Shown in pieces: positions 25,160-34,344 of a DNA stretch of 64,000 nt (the stretch's first letter is position 1; every line of letters begins with the position of its first letter). Source of the stretch: Massilia sp. CF038. Its GTDB lineage: Bacteria > Pseudomonadota > Gammaproteobacteria > Burkholderiales > Burkholderiaceae_D. The stretch covers positions 1,736,001-1,800,000 of the forward strand of contig NZ_FQWU01000002.1 of assembly GCF_900129765.1 (NCBI RefSeq). The letters are read 5' to 3'. Under the pieces are notes generated by a model. The model was not told the DNA's origin, did not search any database, and saw nothing but the letters and a program-made list of their open reading frames with translations. A program made the translations under genes and the position numbers.

Positions 25160-25582
25160 CTATGGCTGGGACATCCAGACCAGTATCGCGCATGCCACCA
25201 AACTGCCAATCAAGAACATCGGCGCGTTAATCAGCGCGTAGTAGAACGGGCGTGGAAACAGCGGATTGATCGCGATATTGAGCGTCATCGGCGTTAAATA
25301 GCCAATCGCGACAAGGGTGGCCAATACCATCGCATCGCCGTAAGTACCGATATGCAGCGATTGCAGCAAAAAGGCTGTCGTCGCAATCGTGACGGCGCTG
25401 CAAACAAAGGGACCGATCAAAAACAGCGGCGCAGGCTGTTGCGGCGGCCGGTCGGCGATGCCCAGGGCAGCCGCGTACTGCTTGCCAAACAGCAGACCAA
25501 ACCAGACACCGCCGAGCGCAAAGTGAGCAACGCTGGCAATCAAGACAGCAAACCAGTTCAGGTGCAGTAACATTTCAATCAT
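25160..25582 (-). CDS. DUF1761 family membrane protein
   Basis: A 140-residue integral membrane protein with four hydrophobic helices. The start LNWFAVLIASVAHFALGGVW followed by FGLLFGKQY is the DUF1761 signature. Its biochemical role is not known. It is divergent from the WYL-domain regulator at 25664, which may control it. The ATG at 25573 is an alternative start three codons in. Confidence 0.82.
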   Translation of the reverse strand: MIEMLLHLNWFAVLIASVAHFALGGVWFGLLFGKQYAAALGIADRPPQQPAPLFLIGPFVCSAVTIATTAFLLQSLHIGTYGDAMVLATLVAIGYLTPMTLNIAINPLFPRPFYYALINAPMFLIGSLVACAILVWMSQP

Positions 25583-25663
25583 CAGGGGCTTTCGTATTTT
25601 GGGTTGAGGGTATTGCGGCTGTTACTATAGCCACCCCTACTGCCAATTTCCGTCAGCTGCACC

Positions 25664-26353
25664 ATGTCGCGCTCCGACCGTCTTTTCCGCCTTTTGCAGG
25701 CCTTGCGTACCCTGCCCGCGCCAGCCACGGCCGCCCAGCTGGGTCAGGAAACCGGGGTTTCCTTGCGCTCGATATACCGCGACATCGACAGCCTGCGCGC
25801 CGCCGGTGCGCAGATCGATGGCGAGCGTGGCTATGGTTACCATCTCATCGAAGACGGTACGCTGCCACCCCAAATGTTCAGCCGCATGGAAATTGAAGCG
25901 CTGGTGCTGGGACTGGCGCAAGTACAGCAGATGGGTGACCTGGCACTGGCCAAGGCTGCGGCCTCGGTGCTGGGAAAAGTGACGGCGACGTTGCCCTCGA
26001 TGAGTCAGCAACAGATGCTGCACGCGGTGTCGCAGGCGCATCGCTTCGCCTCAGACGACACCACGCCGCAATTTGACATGCAAACGATTCGCGAAGCATG
26101 CTGGAAGGAGGTGGCCCTACAAATCCGCTACACCGACAAGCAGGGCCTGCAAACTGAACGCGCCGTGTTTCCCCTGTCGATCGTGTATGTGCAGGGCATG
26201 CTGGTCTTGCTCGCGTGGTGCTGTTTGCGCGAAGACTTTCGCATGTTCCGCATAGAGCGGCTGCTGGCGGCAGAAGCAACCAGCACCAGTTTTCGCCCGC
26301 GCCGGGTGGCGCTGCTGCGCACCTATCTGAACCAACTGAAGGACTATGCTTGA
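25664..26353 (+). CDS. YafY-type HTH/WYL transcriptional regulator
   Basis: A 229-residue regulator. The N-terminal HTH is visible in RLFRLLQALRTLPAPATAAQ and SLRSIYRDIDSLRAAGA, typical of the DeoR-like HTH_11 domain. The C-terminal WYL domain, which senses small ligands or nucleic acids, follows residue 140 (ALQIRYTDKQGLQTERAVFP). It is divergent from the DUF1761 gene with an 81 bp shared control region, so control of that gene is likely. Confidence 0.87.
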   Translation: MSRSDRLFRLLQALRTLPAPATAAQLGQETGVSLRSIYRDIDSLRAAGAQIDGERGYGYHLIEDGTLPPQMFSRMEIEALVLGLAQVQQMGDLALAKAAASVLGKVTATLPSMSQQQMLHAVSQAHRFASDDTTPQFDMQTIREACWKEVALQIRYTDKQGLQTERAVFPLSIVYVQGMLVLLAWCCLREDFRMFRIERLLAAEATSTSFRPRRVALLRTYLNQLKDYA

Positions 26354-26355
26354 CA

Positions 26356-26429
26356 ACATCGCCCTCGCGCAGGCGGGGGCCGATTCCATGTCAACCAACC
26401 ATGCGAGCCGGCCTTCGCGAGGGCGATGT
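26356..26429. repeat. Palindromic intergenic element, copy 4 (short)
   Basis: The shortest copy. Outer arms ACATCGCCCTCGCGCAGGCG and GCCTTCGCGAGGGCGATGT are kept, but the inner stem is degenerate (CCGATTCCATG, then CATGCGAGCCGG). It begins 2 bp after the WYL regulator stop, between convergent genes. Confidence 0.8.
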
Positions 26430-26453
26430 GGTGTTGAGGTTGTCTTGATCTCG

Positions 26454-27122
26454 CTACAGCCGCGCCAGATCCCGCTGCAGCCGGAAAATCTCGCTAGCGA
26501 CCGAGGCATCGTAAATGCCACGTACGCGGTGTTCCCGGTCAATCAACAGCGCGCGCGTCAGATGTCTGGGCAGACCGTCCGGGCCAAGCGTGGCGATATC
26601 GCTGTAGAAGCCGCGCTGCGCCAGCCGGACCACTTGCGCCGGGTCTCCCGTCGCCAGACGCCATTCCGGCGCCAGCTGCACACTTTTCGCGTAGCTGCGC
26701 AGCGCCGCCGGATCATCGAACTGAGGCGCCACCGATATCGACAGGAACACCGGTTTGACACCACCAGGCTGCGCGGCGATGCGTGCCTGGGCGCCCTTGA
26801 GCATATCGATCGAAATCGGACACACCGTCACGCACGCAGTGAAGAAAAAACTGACCACGGTCGGCCCCTGGTCAAGGACAGACTGGTCAAACTGTTTGCC
26901 CTGCTGGTCGAGCATGACGAACTCGCCCACATCGTGCTGACGCGAGAGCCAGTCCCACCGTGGCCACAGGTCTGGGCTTGCATAATAAGGTAACTGCTCG
27001 TGCGCCATGGCGGATTCGCGTTTGCCGTGATCGGAAACGAGGATCATCGCGCCAAGCAGCGCCACCAGCGCACCGCTGACGGCAAATACTCGGGCCGCAG
27101 TGGACTTGACCTTGCAGTTCAT
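26454..27122 (-). CDS. SCO1/SenC family copper-related thioredoxin-fold protein
   Basis: A 222-residue membrane-anchored periplasmic protein. An N-terminal helix (FAVSGALVALLGAMILV) is followed by a thioredoxin fold with the copper/redox motif CVTVCP in FFFTACVTVCPISID and a later His in PRHLTRALLIDREHRVRG, as in Sco proteins that help build the CuA centre of cytochrome oxidase. It lies 11 bp downstream of the YHYH lipoprotein gene on the same strand, about 25 kb from coxBA, so a role in cytochrome oxidase assembly is possible but not shown by position. Confidence 0.85.
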   Translation of the reverse strand: MNCKVKSTAARVFAVSGALVALLGAMILVSDHGKRESAMAHEQLPYYASPDLWPRWDWLSRQHDVGEFVMLDQQGKQFDQSVLDQGPTVVSFFFTACVTVCPISIDMLKGAQARIAAQPGGVKPVFLSISVAPQFDDPAALRSYAKSVQLAPEWRLATGDPAQVVRLAQRGFYSDIATLGPDGLPRHLTRALLIDREHRVRGIYDASVASEIFRLQRDLARL

Positions 27123-27133
27123 GGCGCCTCCCG

Positions 27134-28045
27134 TTAGCGAATCCGCACCGGCGTACCGGCGTAACAACCAATCGTGTACGGATACTCTTTGGTGGTGTGA
27201 TAGTGGTACTGCGTCACCGTGGCGCCATTGATGGTGAGGGCGTGAGTATGGCCGTGGCAGGCATCCAGATCGGCATTGGTGAGCGCTTTGCCCTGCTCCC
27301 CCAAATTGCCGTAAATGCCGAATCCGTCGGCGATATAGCCGACCAGCGGTGAATGGCTACCCGCCGTGTCCACCTGGGTCATGCAGCGCGCCAGGTCGTG
27401 GTAGTGATAAGCGCCCTGGCCCTGCGGGTGTCCGCCACAGGCATCCTGCACCTCATGCGCAGCAGCGTCGCGGCCGTCGGCGTCGAGCGCGTTGTACAAG
27501 CGCGCTCCGGTCAGCAAAATCCCGATCGCGCCAAGGTCGGTGCAGGTCGGCTTGACCGCCACCACGGGATTACCGGGCAAGCCCCAGGCGACCGATGCGG
27601 CCTGGATCGCGTTCGGGTTCTTGTCGTACGCGTAGGCCGGGTCAGCGGCGCTGACCGGGAACGTGCCGGTCGGGTGGGCTGGCAGGCCATTGCCGCTGAT
27701 GCTCAGCATGCCGTTGGCCAGATTGGTGGCGAAGGTCGACGCCCAGGTCACGGCGCCTTGCACCGTGATTTTGGCAGTCGCATTCCAGGTCACACCGTCG
27801 GCGTTGATCCACGGTGCTTTGCCAGCCGGGTTGCTGCTGGTGGGGAGCGTGCAGGCAAACACATAGCCCACCCTGGCGGCCGTGGTGCTGACCCTGCCGT
27901 CGCCGAGCGGCAGCTTGGTCAGGTCAATTGCCGATGGTGTGGTGGGCGTGGCGGGAGCAGTCGTCAGGGTCGACGGCGTGCTGCCACCGCCGCCGCAAGC
28001 GCTCAGCAGGAAAGTGGCAAAAAACAGGGGAAGGTGCGCGCGCAT
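27134..28045 (-). CDS. YHYH-domain lipoprotein
   Basis: A 303-residue predicted lipoprotein. The lipobox LLSAC (residues 13-17) is followed by a Gly/Ser/Thr/Pro-rich linker. The YHYH domain is recognisable from GAYHYHDLARC and VTQYHYHTTKEYPYTIGC, with His-rich ADLDACHGHTHAL between them. These His and Cys clusters suggest metal binding, but the family's role is unknown. It appears co-transcribed with the SCO-like gene, which hints at copper handling. Confidence 0.82.
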   Translation of the reverse strand: MRAHLPLFFATFLLSACGGGGSTPSTLTTAPATPTTPSAIDLTKLPLGDGRVSTTAARVGYVFACTLPTSSNPAGKAPWINADGVTWNATAKITVQGAVTWASTFATNLANGMLSISGNGLPAHPTGTFPVSAADPAYAYDKNPNAIQAASVAWGLPGNPVVAVKPTCTDLGAIGILLTGARLYNALDADGRDAAAHEVQDACGGHPQGQGAYHYHDLARCMTQVDTAGSHSPLVGYIADGFGIYGNLGEQGKALTNADLDACHGHTHALTINGATVTQYHYHTTKEYPYTIGCYAGTPVRIR

Positions 28046-28050
28046 TTGGA

Positions 28051-28078
28051 ATCCAATCAGGTGTCAACGTGATTGGAT
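28051..28078. promoter_or_regulatory. Perfect 9 bp inverted repeat before the YHYH gene
   Basis: ATCCAATCA and TGATTGGAT are perfect arms separated by 10 bp. The repeat ends 5 bp from the start codon of the YHYH lipoprotein gene (minus strand). It could be an operator, or in the mRNA a hairpin over the ribosome-binding region. No known consensus is matched. Confidence 0.4.
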
Positions 28079-28124
28079 AGTGACAGCCAAATGTGGAGCA
28101 AAAATGAAGCCGCGCGCCAAAACA

Positions 28125-28211
28125 ACATCGCCCTCGCGAAGGCGGGGGCCCATTCCACGTTACCGAAGTTGGTTTAGATGGAATGGCCCCCCGCCTTCGC
28201 GAGGGCGACGT
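28125..28211. repeat. Palindromic intergenic element, copy 5
   Basis: Outer arms ACATCGCCCTCGCGAAGGCG and CGCCTTCGCGAGGGCGACGT. The inner stem is of the second subtype, CCATTCCA / TGGAATGG, and the loop contains CCGAAGTTGG, inverted relative to copies 2, 3 and 6. It lies 3 bp beyond the dxs stop codon. Confidence 0.85.
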
Positions 28212-28214
28212 GGG

Positions 28215-30083
28215 TCAGGTGTTGTTGACGACCAGGCGTGGCTCGACGGCGCCGTAGCGCTGGCGAATCGACGCGGCAATGCCCTTGGCATCCAGGCCCA
28301 CGCCGGCCAGCAGCGCAGCCGGGTCACCATGATCAATAAATTTGTCAGGCAGGCCAAGCATCAGAATCGGCTTGACGATACCTTCGGCAGCCAGCGCCTC
28401 GGCCACCGCAGCACCGGCGCCACCCATGATGCAGCCCTCTTCCACGGTCACCAGATAATCATGGTCGGCCGCGAGCTGCTTGACCAGTTCCACGTCCAGC
28501 GGCTTGATGAATCGCATGTTGGCCACGGTGGCATTGAGCTCGGCGCCAGCGGCCACGCTTGGCGCCACCATCGAGCCAAATGCGAGAATCGCCACGCTTT
28601 GACCTTGCGCTTTGATTTCGCCCTTCCCGATCGGGAGCGAGGTCAGTTCCTTGGCGATGGTCGCGCCAATACCTGCGCCGCGCGGATAGCGAATCGCCGC
28701 CGGACCAGGGTAGTGGTAGCCGGTAGTGAGCATCTGGCGGCACTCGTTTTCGTCCGAGGCAGCCATGACCACCATGTTCGGAATGCAGCGCAGATACGAG
28801 ATGTCGTAGTTGCCGGCATGGGTCGCACCGTCGGCGCCAACCAGACCGGCGCGGTCGAGGGCGAACGTCACGTCCAGGTTCTGCAGGGCGACGTCGTGAA
28901 TCAGCTGGTCGTAAGCGCGCTGCAGGAAGGTCGAATAAATCGCGACCACAGGCTTGAGGTTTTCCGTCGCCAGACCACCGGCGAAGGTCACCGAATGCTG
29001 CTCGGCGATGCCCACGTCGAAATAACGGTCCGGGAACATCTCTTCGAACTTGACCATGCCCGAACCTTCGCGCATGGCCGGCGTGATGCCGACCAGACGT
29101 TTGTCGGCGGCCGCCATGTCGCACAGCCAGCTGCCAAAGACTTCGGTGTACGTGGTCTTGCCAGCCTTGGCCGGCTGAATGCCTTCGGTCGGATTGAACT
29201 TGCCGGTGCCGTGATACAGAATCGGCTGGGCTTCGGCCAGCTTGTAGCCCTGACCCTTCTTGGTCACCACGTGCAGGAATTGCGGCCCCTTGAGCTTTTT
29301 GATGTTTTCCAGCGTCGGGATCAGCGATTCAAGATCGTGGCCGTCAATCGGGCCGATGTAGTTGAAGCCGAATTCTTCGAACATCGTGGCCGGCACCACC
29401 ATGCCCTTGGCATGTTCTTCCAGGCGCTTGGCCAGCTCGCGCATGGGCGCCGGCAGCACGGTCTTGCCGACGTTTTTGGCGGCCGCGTAGAACTGGCCCG
29501 ACATCAAACGTGCCAGGTAGCGATTGAGCGCGCCCACCGGCGGCGAAATCGACATGTCGTTGTCGTTCAGGACCACCAGCAGGTTGATGTCTTCCTGGAC
29601 GCCTGCGTTGTTGAGGGCTTCGAAGGCCATACCGGCCGTCATGGAACCGTCGCCGATCACGGCAATGGCGTGACGTGCCTCGCCTTTGATCTTGGCCGCC
29701 TGCGCCATGCCCAGCGCCGCCGAGATCGAGGTCGACGAGTGGGCGGTGCCAAAGGTGTCGTATTCGCTTTCGTCGCGGCGCGGGAAGCCCGAAATGCCGC
29801 CGAACTGGCGCAGCGTGTGCATCTGGTCGCGCCGGCCGGTCAGAATTTTGTGCGAGTAGGTCTGGTGGCCAACGTCCCATACGATGCGGTCGTACGGCGT
29901 GTTGAACACATAGTGCAGCGCGATCGACAGCTCGACCGTGCCCAAGTTCGACGACAAGTGGCCGCCGGTTTTGGATACGGAATCGAGCAGGTAGTTGCGC
30001 AGCTCGTGCGCCAGCGGCGTGAGCTGGGTGCGCGCGAGTTTGCGCAGTTCCGCTGGTTCGTTGATTGTCTCTAGCAAGTTCAT
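28215..30083 (-). CDS. dxs: 1-deoxy-D-xylulose-5-phosphate synthase
   Basis: First enzyme of the MEP isoprenoid pathway, joining pyruvate and glyceraldehyde 3-phosphate with thiamine diphosphate. The 622-residue length is normal. The ThDP motif [18 protein letters not shown] with [12 protein letters not shown], and the transketolase segment [18 protein letters not shown], are clear. A GTG at 30089 could start two codons earlier. It is the last gene of xseB-ispA-dxs, so precursor supply and prenyl chain elongation are made together. Confidence 0.97.
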   Translation of the reverse strand: MNLLETINEPAELRKLARTQLTPLAHELRNYLLDSVSKTGGHLSSNLGTVELSIALHYVFNTPYDRIVWDVGHQTYSHKILTGRRDQMHTLRQFGGISGFPRRDESEYDTFGTAHSSTSISAALGMAQAAKIKGEARHAIAVIGDGSMTAGMAFEALNNAGVQEDINLLVVLNDNDMSISPPVGALNRYLARLMSGQFYAAAKNVGKTVLPAPMRELAKRLEEHAKGMVVPATMFEEFGFNYIGPIDGHDLESLIPTLENIKKLKGPQFLHVVTKKGQGYKLAEAQPILYHGTGKFNPTEGIQPAKAGKTTYTEVFGSWLCDMAAADKRLVGITPAMREGSGMVKFEEMFPDRYFDVGIAEQHSVTFAGGLATENLKPVVAIYSTFLQRAYDQLIHDVALQNLDVTFALDRAGLVGADGATHAGNYDISYLRCIPNMVVMAASDENECRQMLTTGYHYPGPAAIRYPRGAGIGATIAKELTSLPIGKGEIKAQGQSVAILAFGSMVAPSVAAGAELNATVANMRFIKPLDVELVKQLAADHDYLVTVEEGCIMGGAGAAVAEALAAEGIVKPILMLGLPDKFIDHGDPAALLAGVGLDAKGIAASIRQRYGAVEPRLVVNNT

Positions 30084-30085
30084 AC

Positions 30086-30982
30086 TCACGCTTTCCGCTG
30101 CACGATCAGATCCGCCAGTTGGCGAAGCCGCTCTGCCTTGTCTCCGAATTGCGCCAGCGCTGCGTGCGCATCATTGCGGAGTTTTTCAGCCAAGACCCTG
30201 GATTGTTCCAGGCCCAAAATCGATACGTAGGTCGGCTTGTTGGCCGCCGCATCCTTGCCCGCCGTTTTGCCCAGCGTGGCCGAATCGGCCGTCGCGTCAA
30301 GCACGTCGTCCACCACCTGGAAGGCCAGTCCGATGGCCTTCGCATACCCGTCCAGCGCTGCCAGCTGCGCTTCGCCCAGGTCGCCCCCGGCCAGCGCGCC
30401 CAGCACAACCGAGGCGCGCAGCAGCGCGCCGGTTTTCAGCTGGTGCATCTGCTCGAGCTGTTCCAGCGTGAGCGCAATGCCAACGCTGTCAAGGTCAATC
30501 GCCTGGCCGCCGCACATGCCGGCGGAGCCGCCTGCGTGCGCCAACAGGCGCAGCATCGCTACCTGGCGCGCGGGCGGTACGGTGCCGCCTTCGGCCAGCA
30601 CCAGGAAGGCCTGTGCCTGCAGCGCGTCGCCCACCAGCAGGGCCGTCGCTTCGTCGTACGCCACGTGCACGGTCGGTTTACCGCGCCGCAGCGCGTCATC
30701 ATCCATGCAAGGCATGTCGTCGTGTACCAGCGAGTACACATGAATCATTTCCACGGCAGCGGCGGCGCGCTCCAGCGCTGCGGTGCTGGCACCTGACAGC
30801 GCACCGGCGGCAAACGCCAGCAGCGGACGCACGCGCTTGCCGCCGCCCAGGGCGGTGTAGCGCATGGCTTCGTGCAGCTTGTGCGGCACGGTGCCAGCGG
30901 CTGGCAGGAAGGCACCCAGCGCTTCCTCGACGTGCGCCTGCACGGCTTTCATCCATTCGTCAAACGAGCTGGCCGGCGTCAT
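30086..30982 (-). CDS. ispA: Farnesyl diphosphate synthase-type prenyltransferase
   Basis: Condenses isopentenyl diphosphate with allylic diphosphates to farnesyl diphosphate. The first Asp-rich motif is [10 protein letters not shown] and the second [23 protein letters not shown] is the substrate-binding segment. Length 298 residues. The start overlaps the xseB stop by four bases and dxs follows immediately. Confidence 0.95.
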   Translation of the reverse strand: MTPASSFDEWMKAVQAHVEEALGAFLPAAGTVPHKLHEAMRYTALGGGKRVRPLLAFAAGALSGASTAALERAAAAVEMIHVYSLVHDDMPCMDDDALRRGKPTVHVAYDEATALLVGDALQAQAFLVLAEGGTVPPARQVAMLRLLAHAGGSAGMCGGQAIDLDSVGIALTLEQLEQMHQLKTGALLRASVVLGALAGGDLGEAQLAALDGYAKAIGLAFQVVDDVLDATADSATLGKTAGKDAAANKPTYVSILGLEQSRVLAEKLRNDAHAALAQFGDKAERLRQLADLIVQRKA

Positions 30983-31239
30983 TGCATACCCTCGCCCGCG
31001 CCTTCGGCGGCAAACGGCTTGAGCATGTCGCCCTCAAGAACCTTGACCTGGGATTCGACTTTTTCCAGCTGGGCCGCGCAATACTTGACCAGTTCCGAGC
31101 CGCGCGCGTAGGCCGCGACCGAGGCTTCCAGCGGCAACTGGCCGGACTCCATTTGCGATACCAGCTGTGCCAGCTCGGCCATCGCCTGCTCGAACGATTC
31201 CGGCGGCGCTACCGATTCGGCTGTTAATTTCTTTGACAT
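30979..31239 (-). CDS. xseB: Exodeoxyribonuclease VII small subunit
   Basis: An 86-residue helical protein. FEQAMAELAQLVSQMESGQL followed by PLEASVAAYARGSEL is the XseB signature; the large subunit XseA, the catalytic partner in single-strand DNA degradation, is not in the window. It is the first gene of xseB-ispA-dxs, a widespread arrangement. Confidence 0.94.
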   Translation of the reverse strand: MSKKLTAESVAPPESFEQAMAELAQLVSQMESGQLPLEASVAAYARGSELVKYCAAQLEKVESQVKVLEGDMLKPFAAEGAGEGMQ

Positions 31240-31546
31240 AGACGCTTCGTGAGTAACTGCGCATGCAACTTTATGCGTAAACGCGCAGTCTAATCTTAAA
31301 TATTAGAACATTCCATCCTAGGGACGGCCACCCCGCATTTTATCGCAACCGGGGGCGTAGCATGAAACAGATGATATTCGTGCAACAGATGCCAAACTGG
31401 CCACGTCATTCACGTGCCGGACCGCGACTGTTGTGTTCGTTAACGGTATAATCGCCGGTTCTGTCCGAAATACCGTATTCCGCTCTCCAAAATACTGGTC
31501 TTTGGATTCTTTCTCTTCTTTGGAACTCGTGTAAAGGGGGGTTGGG
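31240..31546. other. Divergent control region, no gene seen
   Basis: This 307 bp gap separates the divergent xseB and Rieske oxygenase genes and must hold promoters for both. A TATAAT lies on the plus strand at 31447-31452, but no good -35 is correctly spaced. A GGGGGG-type stretch just before the oxygenase ATG probably includes its ribosome-binding site. No small open frame is convincing. Confidence 0.4.
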
Positions 31547-32647
31547 ATGTCCGATCTGGCTACCCACGCCAAGCTGGCGCGCTCGTGCGCGCAGCTTCCG
31601 GTAGATGTCTACTTCGACGAAGCGCTGCTGCAGCGCGAGATGCAGCAATTGTTCCGCAATGGCCCGCGCTACGTCGGCCATGAGCTGATGGTGCCCGAAA
31701 CGGGCGACTTTGCCACGCTCGCTGCCGAGAACGAAGGCCGCATGCTGGTCCGCAATGCCAACGGCATCGAGGTGCTGTCCAACGTCTGCCGTCACCGTCA
31801 GGCGCTCATGTTCAATGGGCGCGGCAATGCGAACAATATCGTCTGCCCGCTGCACCGCTGGACCTACGACCTCAAGGGAGAACTGATCGGCGCGCCGCAC
31901 TTCCCCGAAACGCCGTGCCTGAACCTGTCCAAGACGCCGCTGCAAAACTGGAACGGCCTGCTGTTCGAGCAGAACGGCTACAACGTCATGGAAAAACTGG
32001 CGCAGCTGTCGGTCGCGAAAGACTTCGATTTTTCGGGTTACATGTTCGACCATGTCGAAGTGCAGACCTGTAATTACAACTGGAAGACCTTCATCGAGGT
32101 CTATCTCGAGGATTACCACGTCGAACCGTTCCATGCAGGCCTGGGCGGCTTTGTCAGCTGCGACGATCTGCGCTGGGAATTCGGACGCGACTACAGCGTG
32201 CAAACCGTGGGCGTCAACCGCGGCCTGGGCAAGGCTGGCTCGCCCATTTACCAGCGCTGGCAGGAACAGGTGCTCAAGTTCCGTGGCGGCGTGCCGCCCG
32301 AAAAAGGCGCGATCTGGTTCACGCTGTACCCGAACATCATGGTTGAGTGGTATCCGCACGTGCTGATCGTCTCCACCTTGCACCCGGACGGGCCGCAGCG
32401 TACCCGCAACGTGGTCGAGTTCTACTACCCCGAAGAGATCGTGCTGTTCGAGCGCGAATTCATCGAGGCCGAACGCGCTGCCTACTTTGAAACCTGCATC
32501 GAGGACGACGAAATCGCCCAGCGCATGGACGCCGGCCGCCGCATCCTGATGGCGCGTGGCGTCAACGAAGTCGGACCGTACCAGTCACCGATGGAAGACG
32601 GGATGCAGCATTTCCATGAGTGGTACCGCAGCAATCTGAGTCTGTAA
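31547..32647 (+). CDS. Rieske non-haem iron oxygenase, alpha subunit
   Basis: A 366-residue oxygenase. The Rieske 2Fe-2S ligands are in NVCRHRQALM and CPLHRWTYD (CxH...CxxH). The mononuclear iron is bound by the EDYHVEPFHAG motif (D/E-x2-H-x4-H). Members hydroxylate aromatic rings or demethylate quaternary amines; the substrate cannot be read from sequence. No reductase or ferredoxin gene is adjacent. A DMT transporter gene follows after 15 bp, possibly moving the substrate or product. Confidence 0.9.
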   Translation: MSDLATHAKLARSCAQLPVDVYFDEALLQREMQQLFRNGPRYVGHELMVPETGDFATLAAENEGRMLVRNANGIEVLSNVCRHRQALMFNGRGNANNIVCPLHRWTYDLKGELIGAPHFPETPCLNLSKTPLQNWNGLLFEQNGYNVMEKLAQLSVAKDFDFSGYMFDHVEVQTCNYNWKTFIEVYLEDYHVEPFHAGLGGFVSCDDLRWEFGRDYSVQTVGVNRGLGKAGSPIYQRWQEQVLKFRGGVPPEKGAIWFTLYPNIMVEWYPHVLIVSTLHPDGPQRTRNVVEFYYPEEIVLFEREFIEAERAAYFETCIEDDEIAQRMDAGRRILMARGVNEVGPYQSPMEDGMQHFHEWYRSNLSL

Positions 32648-32662
32648 CACCAAAAGGTTGTC

Positions 32663-33586
32663 ATGTCGTCTTTGTGGATGCTGTTCGCCAGTTTCATGTT
32701 TTCCGCCATGGGCGCGGGCGTGAAACTTGCGTCCACCATGTATTCAACCTCCGAAATCGTCATGTACCGTGGCCTGGTCGGCACGGTCATGCTGCTGATG
32801 CTGGTGCGGGCCCAGCGCGGCACCCTGCGTACTGCCTTTGCGGGCGCCCACCTGTGGCGCGCTTTTGTTGGCGTGGTGTCGCTGTGGCTGTGGTTTTACG
32901 CGATCTCCAAACTGCCGCTGGCCACCGCTGTCACGCTTAACTACCTGGCGCCCATCTGGATGGCGCTGTTCCTGCTGTCGGTCGGCTGGTGGCAGTCCAA
33001 AAATCACGTCGAATGGCCGCTCATCGTCGCCATTGGCATGAGCTTTGCCGGCGTCACGCTGGTGCTGCAGCCGGCCGTGGCCAGCAACCAGTGGCTCGGC
33101 GGCGTGGTCGGCATCATGTCCAGCGTGCTGTCGGCGCTGGCCTATCTGCAGGTGCGCAACCTGGGCCAGATGGGCGAGCCCGAATACCGCGTGGTGTTCT
33201 ATTTTTCCCTGATGACGGTGTGTGCCGGCGCCTTTGGCGTGGTGCTCGAAGGCCGTCCTGCCGGCGTGCCCTTGTTCACGCCGCATACCTGGTACGGCGG
33301 CGCGCTGCTGCTTGGCGTGGGCCTGTCTGCCACCATGGCGCAAATGGCGATGACGCGCGCCTACCGCGTGGGCAAGGTGCTGGTGGTGGCCAATTTGCAG
33401 TACACGGGCATTATCTTCTCCAGCCTGTGGGGCATGCTGCTCTGGAACGACAATTTCAACTGGAAGGTCTGGCTGGGGATGGGGGTGATTCTGGCCTCGG
33501 GTGTGGCAGCCACGTTCTACAACACCAAGCCAACACCGCGCGGTGCGGCGGTCAGCAAGACCGACCCGATCGCCAGCGAAGTGTAA
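32663..33586 (+). CDS. DMT/EamA family transporter
   Basis: A 307-residue inner-membrane permease with about ten hydrophobic helices in two EamA repeats. WLWFYAISKLPLATAVTLNY and the second-half AQMAMTRAYRVGKVLVVANL are typical positions of the repeats. Drug/metabolite transporters export varied small molecules; the substrate is unknown. It probably shares a transcript with the Rieske oxygenase upstream. Confidence 0.9.
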   Translation: MSSLWMLFASFMFSAMGAGVKLASTMYSTSEIVMYRGLVGTVMLLMLVRAQRGTLRTAFAGAHLWRAFVGVVSLWLWFYAISKLPLATAVTLNYLAPIWMALFLLSVGWWQSKNHVEWPLIVAIGMSFAGVTLVLQPAVASNQWLGGVVGIMSSVLSALAYLQVRNLGQMGEPEYRVVFYFSLMTVCAGAFGVVLEGRPAGVPLFTPHTWYGGALLLGVGLSATMAQMAMTRAYRVGKVLVVANLQYTGIIFSSLWGMLLWNDNFNWKVWLGMGVILASGVAATFYNTKPTPRGAAVSKTDPIASEV

Positions 33587-33587
33587 T

Positions 33588-34265
33588 TTACGCCAGGTAG
33601 TCGCGCAGCGCACTTTCGCCAGCGGCGCTGAAGCGCACCACGCGCGACTTGCCGTCGCGCGCAGCCCAGCCCAGTTCCAGCATGCGTGCCAGCAGCGAGG
33701 CACCGAGTGCCCCGGCCAGATGATGACGGCGTTCGCTCCAGTCCAGGCAAGTGCGGCAGAACACCCGGCGCTGGGCCCGCAAGGCCGTGGTATCGATCCC
33801 CAATTCCCCCAGCAGCACGGCGCCGCCAGCCGTAAGCTCAATGCCGTCGTCACCAAGCGCAAAGGCTTGCCGTGCGCGCAAACGGTCATACACCAGCACA
33901 CCAAGTTCACCGGCCAGATGGTCGTAGCACACCCGCGCACGGCGCATGGCCGGCTCGCGCGGGCTGCTGCGCAGGCGCACCGAACCAGCGCGCGATGCCA
34001 CGCCCATGAGCGACTCGAGCAGATGTGCGACATCATCGTCCGCCAGCCGAAAATAGCGGTGCCGGCCCTGTGACTCCACCGTCAGCAAACCGGCGTCGAC
34101 CAGCTTGGCCAGGTGACTGCTGATGGTTTGCTTGGTGACGTTGGCGGTGGCCGCCAGCTCGGTGGCCGTGAGCGCGCGCCCGCCCATGAGCGCGGTCAGC
34201 ACATCGGCGCGCGCATGGTCGCCCACCAGGGCAGCGATCTTGACAATATCGGGTCCGTCTTTCAT
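33588..34265 (-). CDS. ArsR-type winged-helix regulator
   Basis: A 225-residue regulator. The N-terminal winged HTH is clear (HARADVLTALMGGRALTATE and VTKQTISSHLAKLVDAGLL). The C-terminal extension carries three cysteines near its middle (ARVCYDHLAG and FCRTCLDW) that could bind metal or respond to redox, longer than in simple ArsR proteins. It is divergent from the NIPSNAP and monooxygenase-like genes. A perfect inverted repeat covers its own start codon, suggesting autorepression. Confidence 0.85.
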   Translation of the reverse strand: MKDGPDIVKIAALVGDHARADVLTALMGGRALTATELAATANVTKQTISSHLAKLVDAGLLTVESQGRHRYFRLADDDVAHLLESLMGVASRAGSVRLRSSPREPAMRRARVCYDHLAGELGVLVYDRLRARQAFALGDDGIELTAGGAVLLGELGIDTTALRAQRRVFCRTCLDWSERRHHLAGALGASLLARMLELGWAARDGKSRVVRFSAAGESALRDYLA

Positions 34266-34287
34266 GGTTCGATCCTAGCCGAACCAT
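34264..34287. promoter_or_regulatory. Probable operator of the ArsR-type regulator
   Basis: ATGGTTCG and CGAACCAT form perfect 8 bp arms around an 8 bp spacer. The left arm overlaps the regulator's start codon (minus strand); the right arm lies 58 bp before the NIPSNAP gene. The size and symmetry fit binding by a winged-helix dimer controlling both directions. Inference from position. Confidence 0.5.
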
Positions 34288-34344
34288 CTTTGCCGCACAA
34301 TCCGTATCGTTACCGTATTCGCTCACCCACCAAGGACGCACAGC

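Noticed and set aside
31447-31452. TATAAT before the Rieske oxygenase gene as a promoter
   Set aside because: No acceptable -35 lies 16-18 bp upstream, so it was not listed as a promoter.
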